A stretch of 64,000 nucleotides of DNA from Marispirochaeta sp963667435 (GTDB lineage: Bacteria; Spirochaetota; Spirochaetia; JC444; Marispirochaetaceae). The notes under the pieces were generated by a model, which did not search any database, was not told the DNA's origin, and saw only the letters and a list, made by a program, of their open reading frames with translations. The DNA is taken from contig OY763414.1 of assembly GCA_963667435.1 (NCBI GenBank), forward strand, positions 1,178,001 through 1,242,000. The letters are read 5' to 3'. The translations under genes and the position numbers were made by a program. Of this stretch, positions 1 to 9,057 are shown piece after piece (position 1 is the first letter of the stretch; each line of letters opens with the position of its first letter).

Positions 1-79
1 AGTAGTTAAGGGCTGAGCATAAAGCGCTCCCTGAAACAACACGAGTCTCTCTATACCGATATAGTAAAATCGCTACCCC

Positions 80-105
80 GAAAAAAGGGCTCTTGATTAA
101 GCCCT
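80..105 (-). terminator. Terminator after the SulP gene
   Basis: On the minus strand a short hairpin (AGGGCT / AGCCCT, 8-nt loop) is followed by six T residues, about 30 nt past the SulP stop codon. This is the usual form of a rho-independent terminator. The stem is short, so strength is uncertain. Confidence 0.6.
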
Positions 106-133
106 GCTCTATTAAAAACTATGTTAATTCAGC

Positions 134-1744
134 CTATTCCAGGCTATCGTCCGCCAGGTGCCAGCAGTCAATATCTTCAACAATACTGAGCTCAACAACA
201 TTGTTGGCCTTCTGCAGTACCTGGGCACATTCCTCACGCAAGTTGAGCAGGTGAAGCTTGGTATCGTGCCCGGCATACTTTTCGGTGATAAAGTTAAGAG
301 CCTCGATGGCGGAATGATCGTATACTGTTGCTCCGGTAAAATCGATAATTACATCCTTTGGATCATCCTGAAAGTCGAAAAGGCTTTTAAACAGGTTGGC
401 TGAACCGAAGAAAAGGGCCCCCTCCAGCTTGTATACCTTGAAGCCGCTCTCGTTATGAGATACGGTTGTCGCAATATTGGTGCTCTTTTTCCAGGCGAAT
501 ACCAGTGCAGAAACAATCAGGCCGATAAGAACCGCAACCGCCAGATTTTCCAGAATAGTAATAACAGTTACAATAATTATAATCAGTGCATCCGATTTGG
601 GTATCTGATGAATAATCCGGAATGTGGCCCACTCAAAGGTACCGATAACAACCAGAAACATTACGCCCACAAGAGCAGCCAGGGGAATTGATTCAATAAG
701 CTTCGCCCCGTAGAGTACAAACAGAATCAGGGAAATACCTGCCACAAACTGACTTACCCTGGTTCTTCCGCCGGCCCGGACGTTGATCATACTCTGTCCG
801 ATCATGGCACACCCGCCCATACCACCGAAAAATCCGTTGATAATATTGGACAACCCCTGGCCTATGCACTCCCTGTTACTCTTCCCCCGGGTTTCCGTCA
901 CCTCCTCCACCAGCATGAGGGTCATAAGGGATTCAATCAGCCCGACAGACGCTGCGATTACCGAATAGGGAAAAACCGTCACCAGGGTTTTCCAGGAAAA
1001 AAGACCTTCAGGTACAGCAAAGCGCGGAAGGGATGCGGCAAGTGTAGTTTTAGAGGGATCCAGGGTCTGGACAAAATCCATAACCGTCCGTACATGAATA
1101 CCGGATTTCTGCAATAGAAGAGAAATCAGGGAGACTGTAACTATAGCTGTCAGGGTTGCAGGTACAGCCTTGGTAAGACGAGGTAGAAAATGACTTATAA
1201 ACATGGTCAGCCCTATGAGCAGCAGCATGATAATAAGGAGACCACCGCTTAAAAGAACATGACGGCCCTCTTCAATGATGTAGAACATCTCAAGCTGGGA
1301 TTTAAGAATAATCAGCGCAAGCCCGTTAACAAAACCGAGCATAACCGGATGGGGAACAAGACGGATAAACTTACCCAGCTTAAGAAGCCCGATAGAAACC
1401 TGAAGGAGGCCCATCAACACTACCGCAGCAAAGAGATAGCTCAGAGCCCCTTCCATACCGACAAGTTTGGTCTGCTGAATTGCCAGGGGGGCAAAGATAA
1501 CAGCCACCGCACCGGTAGCACCGGAAATCATACCGGGACGCCCGCCGAATATGGCGGTGCCCACTCCCATCATAAAGGCGGCGTAGAGTCCGATTATCGG
1601 ATCGATATGGGCAACAAAGGCGAATGCTATAGCCTCGGGAACCAGGGCAAGGGCAACAGTGAGACCCGATAAAAGGTCATTCTTAAGAGAAACCTGCTTT
1701 TCTATGGAAAGCTTGAAAATTCTGTTATGAACAAATTTACTCAC
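134..1744 (-). CDS. SulP family inorganic anion permease with STAS domain
   Basis: Inner-membrane carrier of the SLC26/SulP family, which moves sulfate, bicarbonate or other anions. About 10-12 hydrophobic segments fill residues 30-420, beginning with the family-typical stretch GLTVALALVPEAIAFAF; a cytoplasmic STAS domain follows (about 440 to the end, with the DFTGATVYDHSAIEAL core). I choose the GTG at 1744 because AGGAGA lies 5 nt upstream; the longer reading frame starts at a TTG without a ribosome site. Length about 536 residues is normal. It stands alone with its own terminator. Substrate cannot be told from sequence. Confidence 0.9.
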   Translation of the reverse strand: MSKFVHNRIFKLSIEKQVSLKNDLLSGLTVALALVPEAIAFAFVAHIDPIIGLYAAFMMGVGTAIFGGRPGMISGATGAVAVIFAPLAIQQTKLVGMEGALSYLFAAVVLMGLLQVSIGLLKLGKFIRLVPHPVMLGFVNGLALIILKSQLEMFYIIEEGRHVLLSGGLLIIMLLLIGLTMFISHFLPRLTKAVPATLTAIVTVSLISLLLQKSGIHVRTVMDFVQTLDPSKTTLAASLPRFAVPEGLFSWKTLVTVFPYSVIAASVGLIESLMTLMLVEEVTETRGKSNRECIGQGLSNIINGFFGGMGGCAMIGQSMINVRAGGRTRVSQFVAGISLILFVLYGAKLIESIPLAALVGVMFLVVIGTFEWATFRIIHQIPKSDALIIIIVTVITILENLAVAVLIGLIVSALVFAWKKSTNIATTVSHNESGFKVYKLEGALFFGSANLFKSLFDFQDDPKDVIIDFTGATVYDHSAIEALNFITEKYAGHDTKLHLLNLREECAQVLQKANNVVELSIVEDIDCWHLADDSLE

Positions 1745-1824
1745 ATATTCTCCTGAATATCTAATGGACAGGTAAAAATTACGAGACGACAATAGAGTTT
1801 TAGTGTTATTTCCAATGGAGGCTG

Positions 1825-1863
1825 AAAAAAACGGAACAATAATGCTATAGCAAAATTGTTCCG
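1825..1863 (-). terminator. Terminator of the PadR-flavodoxin operon
   Basis: A 9-bp stem CGGAACAAT / ATTGTTCCG (1832-1840 with 1855-1863) encloses the palindrome GCTATAGC and is followed on the minus strand by seven T residues. It lies just past the stop codon of the last gene of the operon. Confidence 0.7.
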
Positions 1864-1912
1864 CCTATATTACTGAAAACTGAAAAAATGTCAAATGAAT
1901 CCGGCGAAGCGA

Positions 1913-2581
1913 CTAACCCTGCCGGTAAGGTTGTGCAAAACTCTCGGCAATGGAAACCCCGTTCTTCTTAAGCAAGCTCCCCCAGTAAAACCGGTTTATA
2001 AGCTTTACAATTATCCTCATTATCCAGAGACTGTTTTTTACCGCGGTTTCCGGCTGAGAATACTCAAGCAACTGTTCCCTGTCAAAGGTCCCCTCTTCTG
2101 CAAGTGTTTTACCAATAGACTCAATGCCCTTGAAAACAGCTGCAGATGGTTTTACATGCCCTCTGATCAGCGCATCGCACCCGCCTTTGATAATTGTGCC
2201 CATATATGTACACCCGAGCATCCCGGCAAGCTTCTCCAGATGCCTTTCCAATGGTCGGGCATGCACAGCTTCGCGAAAGCCATACTGGACGAGAAAACCC
2301 AGCTTCTTACCGCTGCACTTTCCGATCAGGGGTTTTAGCTCCTCAAAAAAGCGCTGCATCTCCCCGGGCATAGCGTAGGAGTAAAGCGGAAAAGCTATAA
2401 GAACATTGTCCGCACTCTTAAATATCTCTGCGGCTTCCGAATGTGAAGCAAGCTTATTCAGTTTATAGACATCCGGCTCTGCTGTACCTGTTGACTCGAT
2501 ACCTTTAATCAGGCTGTTCAGAAGCAGCTGTGTATTGTTTTTCCCCGGCCTGGGAGAGCCGTTAAAGATTGAAAGTTTCAT
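1913..2581 (-). CDS. Flavodoxin-fold NAD(P)H-dependent oxidoreductase
   Basis: A 222-residue protein that opens with the FMN phosphate-binding loop of the flavodoxin/NADPH-dependent FMN reductase superfamily (LSIFNGSPRPGKNNTQ) and continues with an ALIAFPLYSYAMPG segment typical of the flavin-contacting loop. It overlaps the 3' end of the preceding flavoprotein gene by 20 nt and is the last gene of a PadR-controlled three-gene unit. It lacks the clustered cysteines seen in its partner. Such pairs usually reduce quinones, nitro compounds or disulfides; the substrate is not evident. Confidence 0.8.
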   Translation of the reverse strand: MKLSIFNGSPRPGKNNTQLLLNSLIKGIESTGTAEPDVYKLNKLASHSEAAEIFKSADNVLIAFPLYSYAMPGEMQRFFEELKPLIGKCSGKKLGFLVQYGFREAVHARPLERHLEKLAGMLGCTYMGTIIKGGCDALIRGHVKPSAAVFKGIESIGKTLAEEGTFDREQLLEYSQPETAVKNSLWIMRIIVKLINRFYWGSLLKKNGVSIAESFAQPYRQG

Positions 2582-3089
2582 CTGCCATTACCTCCGCATC
2601 TTTTTCTGTAGTCGCAACATGAGCAAAGCGTCTGTACATATCCTCAATTATGGAGAAAGTTTCATCATTCATTTCGGGGGAATGCTCCAGAAGAAGAATA
2701 CTCATAAACTCTGATTCGTACCGGGGGTAATGCCCCATCCTGTCGCCGTTCATCCGTAAAAAAGGATGGAGCAGCGGTATCATACGATCATTGGCATTCT
2801 TCACCGCGGATGTTACAAACCCCATACTCAAGGGTGATGCCCAGACTACCTGATCGGCCCAGACAATGCTTTTAAGAATTTGTGTATTGTCATCCTTGAA
2901 GCAGCATACCCCGGGAGTTTTCAGCCAGCAATTGTAGCATCCGATACAGGAATTAATAGTTTTCCCGGCCAGCGTCTCTTTACGAATCTCATTCCCTTTC
3001 TCTGCCCTTCGATCTGCAAACCTGTCCAGATAATCCTGGAGAGAATCTGCTTCACTGCTCATACTGCCGTTAATCAACAGAACCTTCAT
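2562..3089 (-). CDS. Flavodoxin-like oxidoreductase with cysteine cluster
   Basis: A 175-residue flavodoxin-fold protein. The N-terminal VLLINGSMSSEADS is the FMN phosphate loop. Residues about 47-65 hold a CIGCYNCW...GVCCF cluster, the CX2CX2C...C pattern found in iron-sulfur flavoproteins (Isf) and in related NADPH-dependent FMN reductases. It starts within the last codons of padR (4-nt overlap) and overlaps the next flavoprotein gene, so the three are translated together. I infer a redox or detoxification role under PadR control; whether the cysteines hold an Fe-S cluster is not shown. Confidence 0.78.
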   Translation of the reverse strand: MKVLLINGSMSSEADSLQDYLDRFADRRAEKGNEIRKETLAGKTINSCIGCYNCWLKTPGVCCFKDDNTQILKSIVWADQVVWASPLSMGFVTSAVKNANDRMIPLLHPFLRMNGDRMGHYPRYESEFMSILLLEHSPEMNDETFSIIEDMYRRFAHVATTEKDAEVMADETFNL

Positions 3090-3655
3090 GCTTTTTCCTC
3101 CTTACTTTCAAGATGATTTATTATTTCATCACACCAATCGATGGTTGCTCTCATGTTAAAAATGCCAAAACGCACAGTTGCCAGCCGAAAGAAAAGATGC
3201 TCACCAGCCGGTCCAAGATCTTCCATTTTTCCCCGGATTTCCTGTTCAATACCCTGATACTCATATAACAGGCCTTTACAGAAAGTCCTTGATTCCCTTA
3301 ACCAACCGAGAATTGATTCAACCGGTATTTGATCAGAGAAAAACACCTTTAGCAGGAATTCATACCGGGCCTGAGGAGTAGCAGGAGGAGTTTTCAACCA
3401 TTCCTGCAGTACCTTTTTCCCCTGTGTTGTTACAGAAAAAACATTTTTATTCGGCCGGTTTCCAGTGGTGTCTACTATCTTTGAAATCCATCCATCCCCT
3501 TCCATCTGCTTGAGAACAGGATAAATGTGTCCATAATTTTCATTCCAGAAATGATTTATGCTCTGATCACAGAACTTTTTAATGTCATAGCCTGAAGAAG
3601 GGCAAATATTGAGAACTCCAAGAATTGCATATTTGGTTTTGTTTTCTCTTGCCAT
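3086..3655 (-). CDS. PadR family transcriptional regulator
   Basis: A 189-residue regulator with the PadR winged helix at residues about 5-85 (YAILGVLNICPSSGYDIKKF, then NYGHIYPVLKQMEGDGWI, the recognition helix and wing) and a C-terminal coiled dimerisation region with the Vir_C-like pattern of longer PadR proteins. It is the first gene of the operon with two flavoproteins. Its promoter carries a perfect 9-bp inverted repeat lying between and over the -35 and -10 boxes, so self-repression relieved by a small phenolic or planar ligand, as known for this family, is likely. Confidence 0.9.
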   Translation of the reverse strand: MARENKTKYAILGVLNICPSSGYDIKKFCDQSINHFWNENYGHIYPVLKQMEGDGWISKIVDTTGNRPNKNVFSVTTQGKKVLQEWLKTPPATPQARYEFLLKVFFSDQIPVESILGWLRESRTFCKGLLYEYQGIEQEIRGKMEDLGPAGEHLFFRLATVRFGIFNMRATIDWCDEIINHLESKEEKA

Positions 3656-3678
3656 TGCCTTCCCTAAACATCACAAGC

Positions 3679-3707
3679 TATATATCACACTGATATATAC
3701 TTGTCAA
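3679..3707 (-). promoter_or_regulatory. padR promoter with embedded operator
   Basis: On the minus strand TTGACA (3702-3707) and TATATA (3679-3684) are 17 bp apart, a near-perfect sigma-70 promoter. The spacer and -10 contain the perfect inverted repeat TATATATCA-CAC-TGATATATA (3679-3699). The position would block RNA polymerase, fitting an autoregulatory PadR site. Confidence 0.75.
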
Positions 3708-3750
3708 ATTAGATTTCTGTTAGGACATTTTTTCAACCACCGCTGAAAAT

Positions 3751-3780
3751 AAAAAAAGCTCCTGCCACAACAGGAGCTTT
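3751..3780 (-). terminator. Terminator after tyrS
   Basis: Perfect 10-bp stem AAAGCTCCTG / CAGGAGCTTT with a 6-nt loop, followed on the minus strand by a run of T. It lies about 20 nt past the tyrS stop and ends the synthetase block. Confidence 0.85.
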
Positions 3781-3801
3781 AAAATAGATATCAAAATTTG
3801 T

Positions 3802-5034
3802 CTATTTTGCAGTTACTCTGAAAAAACGCTTTTTGCCGGCCTTCAGCATCAGCCCGCCCTCTTCAAGGCGGGAAGCATTAATAACCTCATCGATGCTGCC
3901 TACCTTAATATCGTTAATACGGGCTCCTCCCTGCTGTACCAGCCGTCTGGCTTCGCCGTTGGACGAGCAGAGGTCGGTGCGGGCAAACAGTTCAAGCACA
4001 CCGATTCCGGCCTCAAGTTCGGCCATGGGGATCTCAAGGGAGGGTACGTTGCTTGTGTCCCCTCCGCCGCCGAAGGCAGCTTTTGCCGCTGCCAGAGCGC
4101 TTTCCGCTTCGGCTTCGCCGTGAACAAGCTTTGTATACTCGTAGGCCAGCCGCTCCTTGGCGGAATTAAGGGCAACTCCTTCGCCCTTGCACAGCTCCTT
4201 AATCTCCTCTACTTCAAGGAAGGTGAAGAGGAGCATGAACTTTTCAACGTCCGCATCGGGAACATTACGCCAGTATTGGAACATGTCGTAGGGGCTGGTC
4301 AGAGCGGGATCAAGAAAGACAGCTCCCTTCTCGGTTTTACCCATCTTCTTGCCGTCGGACCGGGTTACCAGGGGAAAGGTGAGACCGTAGGCCTCGGCAC
4401 TCTCCAGGCGACGGATAAGGTCGATACCGGCAACAATGTTGCCCCACTGATCATCGCCGCCGATCTGCAGGCGACACCCCCTGCGGCGGTAGAGTTCCAG
4501 GTAGTCGTAGGATTGCAGGAGCTGGTAGTTGAACTCAATGAAGGAGAGCCCCGTCTCCATGCGCATCTTGTAGGCCTCGAAGCTGAGCATGCGGTTTACG
4601 GAAAACTGGCTGCCTATTTCCCGGAGGAAATCGATGTAGTTGAGGTCCGCCAGCCAGTCGGCATTGTTCATCATCCAGCCGTTCTCACCGTCCAGATGTA
4701 CAAAGTTTTTTAACTGGTCCATCTGTGATTTTGAGTTAGCGGCAATTTCTTCGTAAGTGATCAGTTTGCGCATCTCGGTTTTACCGGAAGGATCTCCGAT
4801 ACGGGCTGTACCGCCCCCGGATAAAAGCACAGGCTTGTGCCCCGCCTTCTGAAGGTGGGAAAGGGCAAATACCGGCACCATATGACCAACATGCAGGGAA
4901 GGTCCGGTGGGGTCTATACCCAGGTAGAAAGCCACAGGACCTTCACTCATGAGCTTATTAAGACCTTCAAGGTCGGTACACTGCTTTATAAATCCCCGCT
5001 CCTGGAGGACCTGTAATCCCGGAGTCAGACTCAT
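3802..5034 (-). CDS. tyrS: Tyrosyl-tRNA synthetase
   Basis: Class I enzyme charging tRNA-Tyr in the cytoplasm. The HIGH signature is HVGH at residues 48-51, the KMSKS-like loop is KMGKT at 230-234, the tyrosine/tRNA acceptor region GGDDQWGN is at 192-199, and an S4 RNA-binding domain occupies about 345-405. The KMGKT form and 410-residue length match the TyrRS type of many Gram-negative bacteria. It overlaps the glyS stop by ATGA, so the two are translationally coupled. The stop is TAG, which shows that TAG normally terminates here. Confidence 0.97.
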   Translation of the reverse strand: MSLTPGLQVLQERGFIKQCTDLEGLNKLMSEGPVAFYLGIDPTGPSLHVGHMVPVFALSHLQKAGHKPVLLSGGGTARIGDPSGKTEMRKLITYEEIAANSKSQMDQLKNFVHLDGENGWMMNNADWLADLNYIDFLREIGSQFSVNRMLSFEAYKMRMETGLSFIEFNYQLLQSYDYLELYRRRGCRLQIGGDDQWGNIVAGIDLIRRLESAEAYGLTFPLVTRSDGKKMGKTEKGAVFLDPALTSPYDMFQYWRNVPDADVEKFMLLFTFLEVEEIKELCKGEGVALNSAKERLAYEYTKLVHGEAEAESALAAAKAAFGGGGDTSNVPSLEIPMAELEAGIGVLELFARTDLCSSNGEARRLVQQGGARINDIKVGSIDEVINASRLEEGGLMLKAGKKRFFRVTAK

Positions 5035-6368
5035 ATACGTTTGTACTCCTTGATCTCTTTGCGGATGCGGCTTACCAGGTCGGACCTGTGAACCCTCACC
5101 TGTTCCATGGAATCCCGGAAACGCAGGGTTACCGTGCCGTCTTCCTTGGAGTCGTAGTCGACGGTTACGCAGAAAGGCGTACCGCCTTCGTCCTGACGGC
5201 GATAGCGACGGCCGATGGCACCGGACTGATCGTAGAATACGTTGAAGTCGTCCCGGAGGTCCGCTTCAATCTCTTTTGCCAGTTCTGCAATACCGTCTTT
5301 CTTAACCAGCGGCAGGATTGCAACGGTAATGGGTGCAACCCGGGGATGAAAGTGCATTACTGTTCTTACATCACCTTCACCCAGATCCTGCTCTTCGTAG
5401 GCATCGGAGAGAACCATCAGCACAGAACGGGTAAGACCCGCGGAAGTTTCAATAACATAAGGAACAAAACGCTCACGGGTCTGATCATCCAGATAAGTCT
5501 GATCCTTGCCGGAGAACTCCTGATGACGTCCAAGGTCGAAGTCGGTACGGTTGTGAACACCTTCGAGCTCCTGCCAACCCATGGGGAAGAGGTACTCGAT
5601 GTCGTAGGCGTCCTTGGCGTAATGGGCCAGTTCATCCGGTCCATGCTGGTGCCAGCGCAGATGATCAGCCTGAATTCCTAACTTCTCGTAATAGCCCATG
5701 CGTTGCTCTCTCCAATAGTTGAAGAACTCATCATCATCGCCGGGTTTTACAAAAAACTGCATCTCCATCTGCTCAAACTCGCAGGTACGGAAAATGAAGT
5801 TCTTGGTTACAATCTCGTTACGGAAGGCCTTTCCCACCTGAGCGATTCCGAAGGGAATCTTTACCCGGCTAGTTTGAACCACATTTCGGAAGTTTACAAA
5901 GATACCCTGGGCAGTTTCGGGGCGAAGATAGACAACGTTCTTGTCGTCCTTAACCGGCCCTAGGTGGGTCTGGAACATCAGGTTGAACTCCCGGGGTTCG
6001 GTAAAGGTACCGGAATTGCCACAGACAGGACAGGGTGCATTCAGATCGACATGGTCGGCACGAAAGCGGTTCTTACACTCTTTACAGTCCACCATGGGGT
6101 CGGAAAAGTTCTCCACATGACCGGAGGCTTCCCATACCCGGGGATGCATCATAATCGCAGCATCCAGGCCCACAATGTTATCGTGGAGCTGGGTCATCTC
6201 TTTCCACCAGAAATTCTGGATATTTTTCTTGAGCTCAACCCCCATGGGGCCGTAATCCCAGGCGGAAGAGAGTCCGCCGTAGATTTCTGATGACTGAAAT
6301 ACAAATCCCCGGCGTTTGCAGAGGGATACAATCTTTTCCATGGTTACATCTGTGGTCTTTTCTGCCAT
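5031..6368 (-). CDS. glyS: Glycyl-tRNA synthetase, alpha2 type
   Basis: Single-chain class II enzyme (GlyQS type), not the alpha-beta tetramer. A zinc-ribbon-like CX2C...CX2C pair is visible near residues 96-118 (DCKEC, CPVC); class II motif 2 appears as FRNE followed by RTCEFEQMEMQFF; the C-terminal anticodon-binding domain follows from about 345 (VAPITVAILPL). The 445-residue length is normal for bacterial GlyQS. It is the middle gene of gltX-glyS-tyrS, 52 nt after gltX and overlapping tyrS by 4 nt. Confidence 0.96.
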   Translation of the reverse strand: MAEKTTDVTMEKIVSLCKRRGFVFQSSEIYGGLSSAWDYGPMGVELKKNIQNFWWKEMTQLHDNIVGLDAAIMMHPRVWEASGHVENFSDPMVDCKECKNRFRADHVDLNAPCPVCGNSGTFTEPREFNLMFQTHLGPVKDDKNVVYLRPETAQGIFVNFRNVVQTSRVKIPFGIAQVGKAFRNEIVTKNFIFRTCEFEQMEMQFFVKPGDDDEFFNYWREQRMGYYEKLGIQADHLRWHQHGPDELAHYAKDAYDIEYLFPMGWQELEGVHNRTDFDLGRHQEFSGKDQTYLDDQTRERFVPYVIETSAGLTRSVLMVLSDAYEEQDLGEGDVRTVMHFHPRVAPITVAILPLVKKDGIAELAKEIEADLRDDFNVFYDQSGAIGRRYRRQDEGGTPFCVTVDYDSKEDGTVTLRFRDSMEQVRVHRSDLVSRIRKEIKEYKRI

Positions 6369-6420
6369 TATTCTGCTCCTGATTCTTCAGTTAGTCTGTT
6401 TAGTTGTATTTAGTGACAGC

Positions 6421-7896
6421 CTATAGCCGGCTCTTAAGCGCTTCGCTGAGTCGATCAATCCTGCAAAGAGACTCATCTATACCGATGAGCTCACAGGATT
6501 CCAGCAGCGGAGGGGAAACATTGCTGCCGGTTACACCCACCCTTAAAGGACCCATCATATCGCCAAGCTTTACCTCGAGTTCCTCAGCCCTCGCGCGAAA
6601 CTGATCCTCAACCGTTTCTATTGAACTGCCTTTGAGAGAAGCCACCAGATTACGTCCGGCGGAAAGAACCTCTATGGTTTTTGCCAGATCCAGCTTTTTG
6701 GGTATTGCAATCTCGGGATCTTCCGGCTCAACATCTTTAAAGAGGAATCTTACCAAGGGACCGATTTCACCCAAAGTTTTCAGGCGGGGTTTAACCAGTT
6801 CCATGAAATTATCAATAATTTTCTGATCCTCCTCAGTGGGAGGATCAGCGGTAATCCCAGCCTCCACCAGGAAAGGGATGAGCTGTTTCTTAAGCTCTCC
6901 GTCTTCGGTATTACGAATGTACTGCCCGTTAAACCAGGCAAGCTTCTTGTAATCAAAAACTCCGGGAGCCTTGTTGAGCTTATCCAGGGTAAATAGTTCT
7001 TCCAGCTCTTTTATAGTAAAGAACTCCCTTGAATCGTCATAGCTCCAGCCGATGAGAGATACATAATTTATCAGAGCTTCCGGCAGGTATCCCTCTTTAC
7101 GGAACTCCCGCACACTGGTGGATCCGTGACGCTTGGAAAGTTTCTGTCCGTCTTTTCCCATAACCATGGGAAGGTGACAGTATCTGGGCGGCTCCCAGCC
7201 GAAGGCCTGATAAAGAAGCACATGGAGAGGACCTGAGGGAATCCACTCCTGGGCCCGCAGAATATGGGTAATCTGCATACAGTGATCATCAACCACATTG
7301 GCCAGGTGATAGGTGGGAAAACCGTCGCCTTTAAGTATTACCGGATCGGGGTTTATATCCTTATTCTTGCGCTTGATGTCTCCCATAATCTCGTCATGGA
7401 AGCTGGTGGCACCGTCTAAGGGAATTTTGAAACGTATTACCGGCTTCAAGCCTTTCTCGTCCAGCTCAACTGCCAGCTTTTTTTCCTCTTCTGCCGATAG
7501 ATCCCGGCAGCGGCGATCGTAGCCGGTTGCCTTGTCCTGGCTTGCCCGCATCTCTTCCAGCCGTTCTGCGGTGCAGTAGCAGCGGTAGGCATGGCCCGAC
7601 TCCAGCAATTTGTCTGCATGTTCCCGGTAGAGATCAAAGCGCTCAGATTGAATATATGGACCGAACTCTCCCCCCGCATCGGGGCCTTCATCCCACTTAA
7701 TGCCAAGCCACTCAAAGGTGTCGTAGAGATCCTGCAGGGATTCATCGGAGTAGCGGGTCTGGTCAGTGTCTTCCACCCGGAGAATGAATTTGCCCCCCTG
7801 ACTGCGGGCAAAAAAGTAGTTGAATAGTGCGGTTCGAACCCCGCCGATATGCTGAAGACCCGTCGGTGACGGGGCGTAGCGGACGCGTACGCTCAT
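6421..7896 (-). CDS. gltX: Glutamyl-tRNA synthetase
   Basis: Class I synthetase charging tRNA-Glu (possibly also tRNA-Gln in a non-discriminating form, which sequence alone does not decide). HIGH motif HIGG at 16-19 within YAPSPTGLQHIGGVRTALFN; KMSKS motif KLSKRHG near residue 255; helical anticodon-binding C-terminal domain. Length 491 is normal. First gene of the synthetase block; a strong promoter lies about 55 nt upstream. No GlnRS or GatCAB gene is seen in this window. Confidence 0.96.
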   Translation of the reverse strand: MSVRVRYAPSPTGLQHIGGVRTALFNYFFARSQGGKFILRVEDTDQTRYSDESLQDLYDTFEWLGIKWDEGPDAGGEFGPYIQSERFDLYREHADKLLESGHAYRCYCTAERLEEMRASQDKATGYDRRCRDLSAEEEKKLAVELDEKGLKPVIRFKIPLDGATSFHDEIMGDIKRKNKDINPDPVILKGDGFPTYHLANVVDDHCMQITHILRAQEWIPSGPLHVLLYQAFGWEPPRYCHLPMVMGKDGQKLSKRHGSTSVREFRKEGYLPEALINYVSLIGWSYDDSREFFTIKELEELFTLDKLNKAPGVFDYKKLAWFNGQYIRNTEDGELKKQLIPFLVEAGITADPPTEEDQKIIDNFMELVKPRLKTLGEIGPLVRFLFKDVEPEDPEIAIPKKLDLAKTIEVLSAGRNLVASLKGSSIETVEDQFRARAEELEVKLGDMMGPLRVGVTGSNVSPPLLESCELIGIDESLCRIDRLSEALKSRL

Positions 7897-7956
7897 GGCA
7901 ATCCTCTAATGGTATTCTGAATCTAAAATTAGTATTAAAAAGCTAGTCGAGTTGTG

Positions 7957-7986
7957 ATTATAGCGGGGCGCAAAGGAGGCAGTCAA
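7957..7986 (-). promoter_or_regulatory. gltX promoter
   Basis: Minus strand: TTGACT (7981-7986), 18-bp spacer, consensus TATAAT (7957-7962). Transcription would begin near 7950, giving a leader of about 55 nt before gltX. No T-box structure is seen in so short a leader. Confidence 0.75.
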
Positions 7987-8069
7987 CAGCAGATTATTGC
8001 AGGACTCCAACACTCCTCTCTGGAAAAATGCTGCCCCGCAGGTGTATCCTCATAAAAGGAGGCACCTCC

Positions 8070-8675
8070 GTGGACATGAAGGGAATTATCAATGCATCGC
8101 TTATTCTGATTGCTCTGCTTAATCCGATAAGCAAGATTTCCATTATTATCAATCTTACCGAACGTAACCCCATACATGAAATAAACCGGGTAATTCTAAA
8201 ATCCTCCCTGATCGCCATGTTTATCCTTCTCAGCTTCTCTCTGGCGGGCAACTTTATTCTTACCGAGCTCTTTCATGTGGACATTACATCATTCAAAATA
8301 GCAGGCGGTATCATACTATCACTGAGAGGATACGCAGCTCTTGAAAAAGGGGTGTTCTTTGAACTCAAAGACAGCCAGATGCTGGACGAAGTATCAATTG
8401 TGCCGATAGCCTCCCCCCTTATTGCGGGACCAGCAACTATTACAGCAGCCGTTTCGCTGCAACCGGTTTACGGAAGAGGCAATATTCTTGCGGCCATTGT
8501 TATTGTAGTTACCTTAAACGCCCTCCTGATGTTCATGTTTGAAACCATGGGAAAGTGGCTGCACCGCTTCAATATTATCGGTGCCCTTATCCGTATTACA
8601 GGTCTTATAGTCTGCACCATGGGGATTCATATGATTACTGAAGGCGTGAGGGATTTCTTAACGGGAATTCTATAG
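8070..8675 (+). CDS. MarC/UPF0056 family integral membrane protein
   Basis: About 201 residues with six hydrophobic segments and the MarC-family motifs ALLNPISK near the start and SPLIAGPATITAAV in the middle. Family function is unknown; the early link to multiple antibiotic resistance was withdrawn. The start chosen is GTG 8070, seven nt after AGGAGG (8057-8062); the next in-frame ATG (8076) is too far from that site to explain it better, and the upstream ATG 8028 has no ribosome site. Divergent from gltX and convergent with the next gene. Confidence 0.85.
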   Translation: MDMKGIINASLILIALLNPISKISIIINLTERNPIHEINRVILKSSLIAMFILLSFSLAGNFILTELFHVDITSFKIAGGIILSLRGYAALEKGVFFELKDSQMLDEVSIVPIASPLIAGPATITAAVSLQPVYGRGNILAAIVIVVTLNALLMFMFETMGKWLHRFNIIGALIRITGLIVCTMGIHMITEGVRDFLTGIL

Positions 8676-8691
8676 AAATCGTAAATAAAGA

Positions 8692-9000
8692 CTAGGGCAG
8701 GTCCTGGCGGTAGAATTCCAGGGCCTCTTCCAGCAAAACCTCCCACTCCTCCTCCAGACTGCCGGCAAATCGTTTTCGGCCGGCATGTTCATACCAGTAG
8801 TCTGCATTCCACAGGACCCCTTCCTTTCGGTGAAGATATGCATGTACAGCACTTCCCTGGGGAGTAGGAATAGACTGAGCTATAGAGTGGGCGAAATCCC
8901 AGTCATCTTTTTTATCCCACCAGAGTGCCTGAAGGACCTGGTCCATCTCTGAAGAGGGCGAACTGTCTTCAAGACTGGCATGAAAATCTTTTAGAGTCAT
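8692..9000 (-). CDS. Conserved small protein of unknown function
   Basis: A 102-residue acidic soluble protein rich in Trp (LQALWWDKKDDWDFAH, then VHAYLHRKEG, then WYEHAGR). I recognise this pattern from a widespread uncharacterised family of about 100 residues in proteobacteria and others, often annotated only as hypothetical. No catalytic motif is evident. It lies tail to tail with marC and 57 nt downstream of the CoA-binding protein gene on the same strand, so it may be cotranscribed with it. No clear ribosome site precedes the ATG. Confidence 0.7.
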   Translation of the reverse strand: MTLKDFHASLEDSSPSSEMDQVLQALWWDKKDDWDFAHSIAQSIPTPQGSAVHAYLHRKEGVLWNADYWYEHAGRKRFAGSLEEEWEVLLEEALEFYRQDLP

Positions 9001-9057
9001 ATGGAGAAAGGTACTTATAAAGGTAAAGCCGCGTCGACTGTTTTTTACAACTCCAGG

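Noticed and set aside
7831..7840. GGTTCGAACC, like a tRNA T-loop
   Set aside because: It lies inside gltX coding sequence and no acceptor or anticodon stems surround it.
7897..8069. T-box or other riboswitch before gltX or marC
   Set aside because: gltX leader is only about 55 nt; the long-range GCGGGGC/GCCCCGC pairing between the divergent genes has no recognisable riboswitch core.
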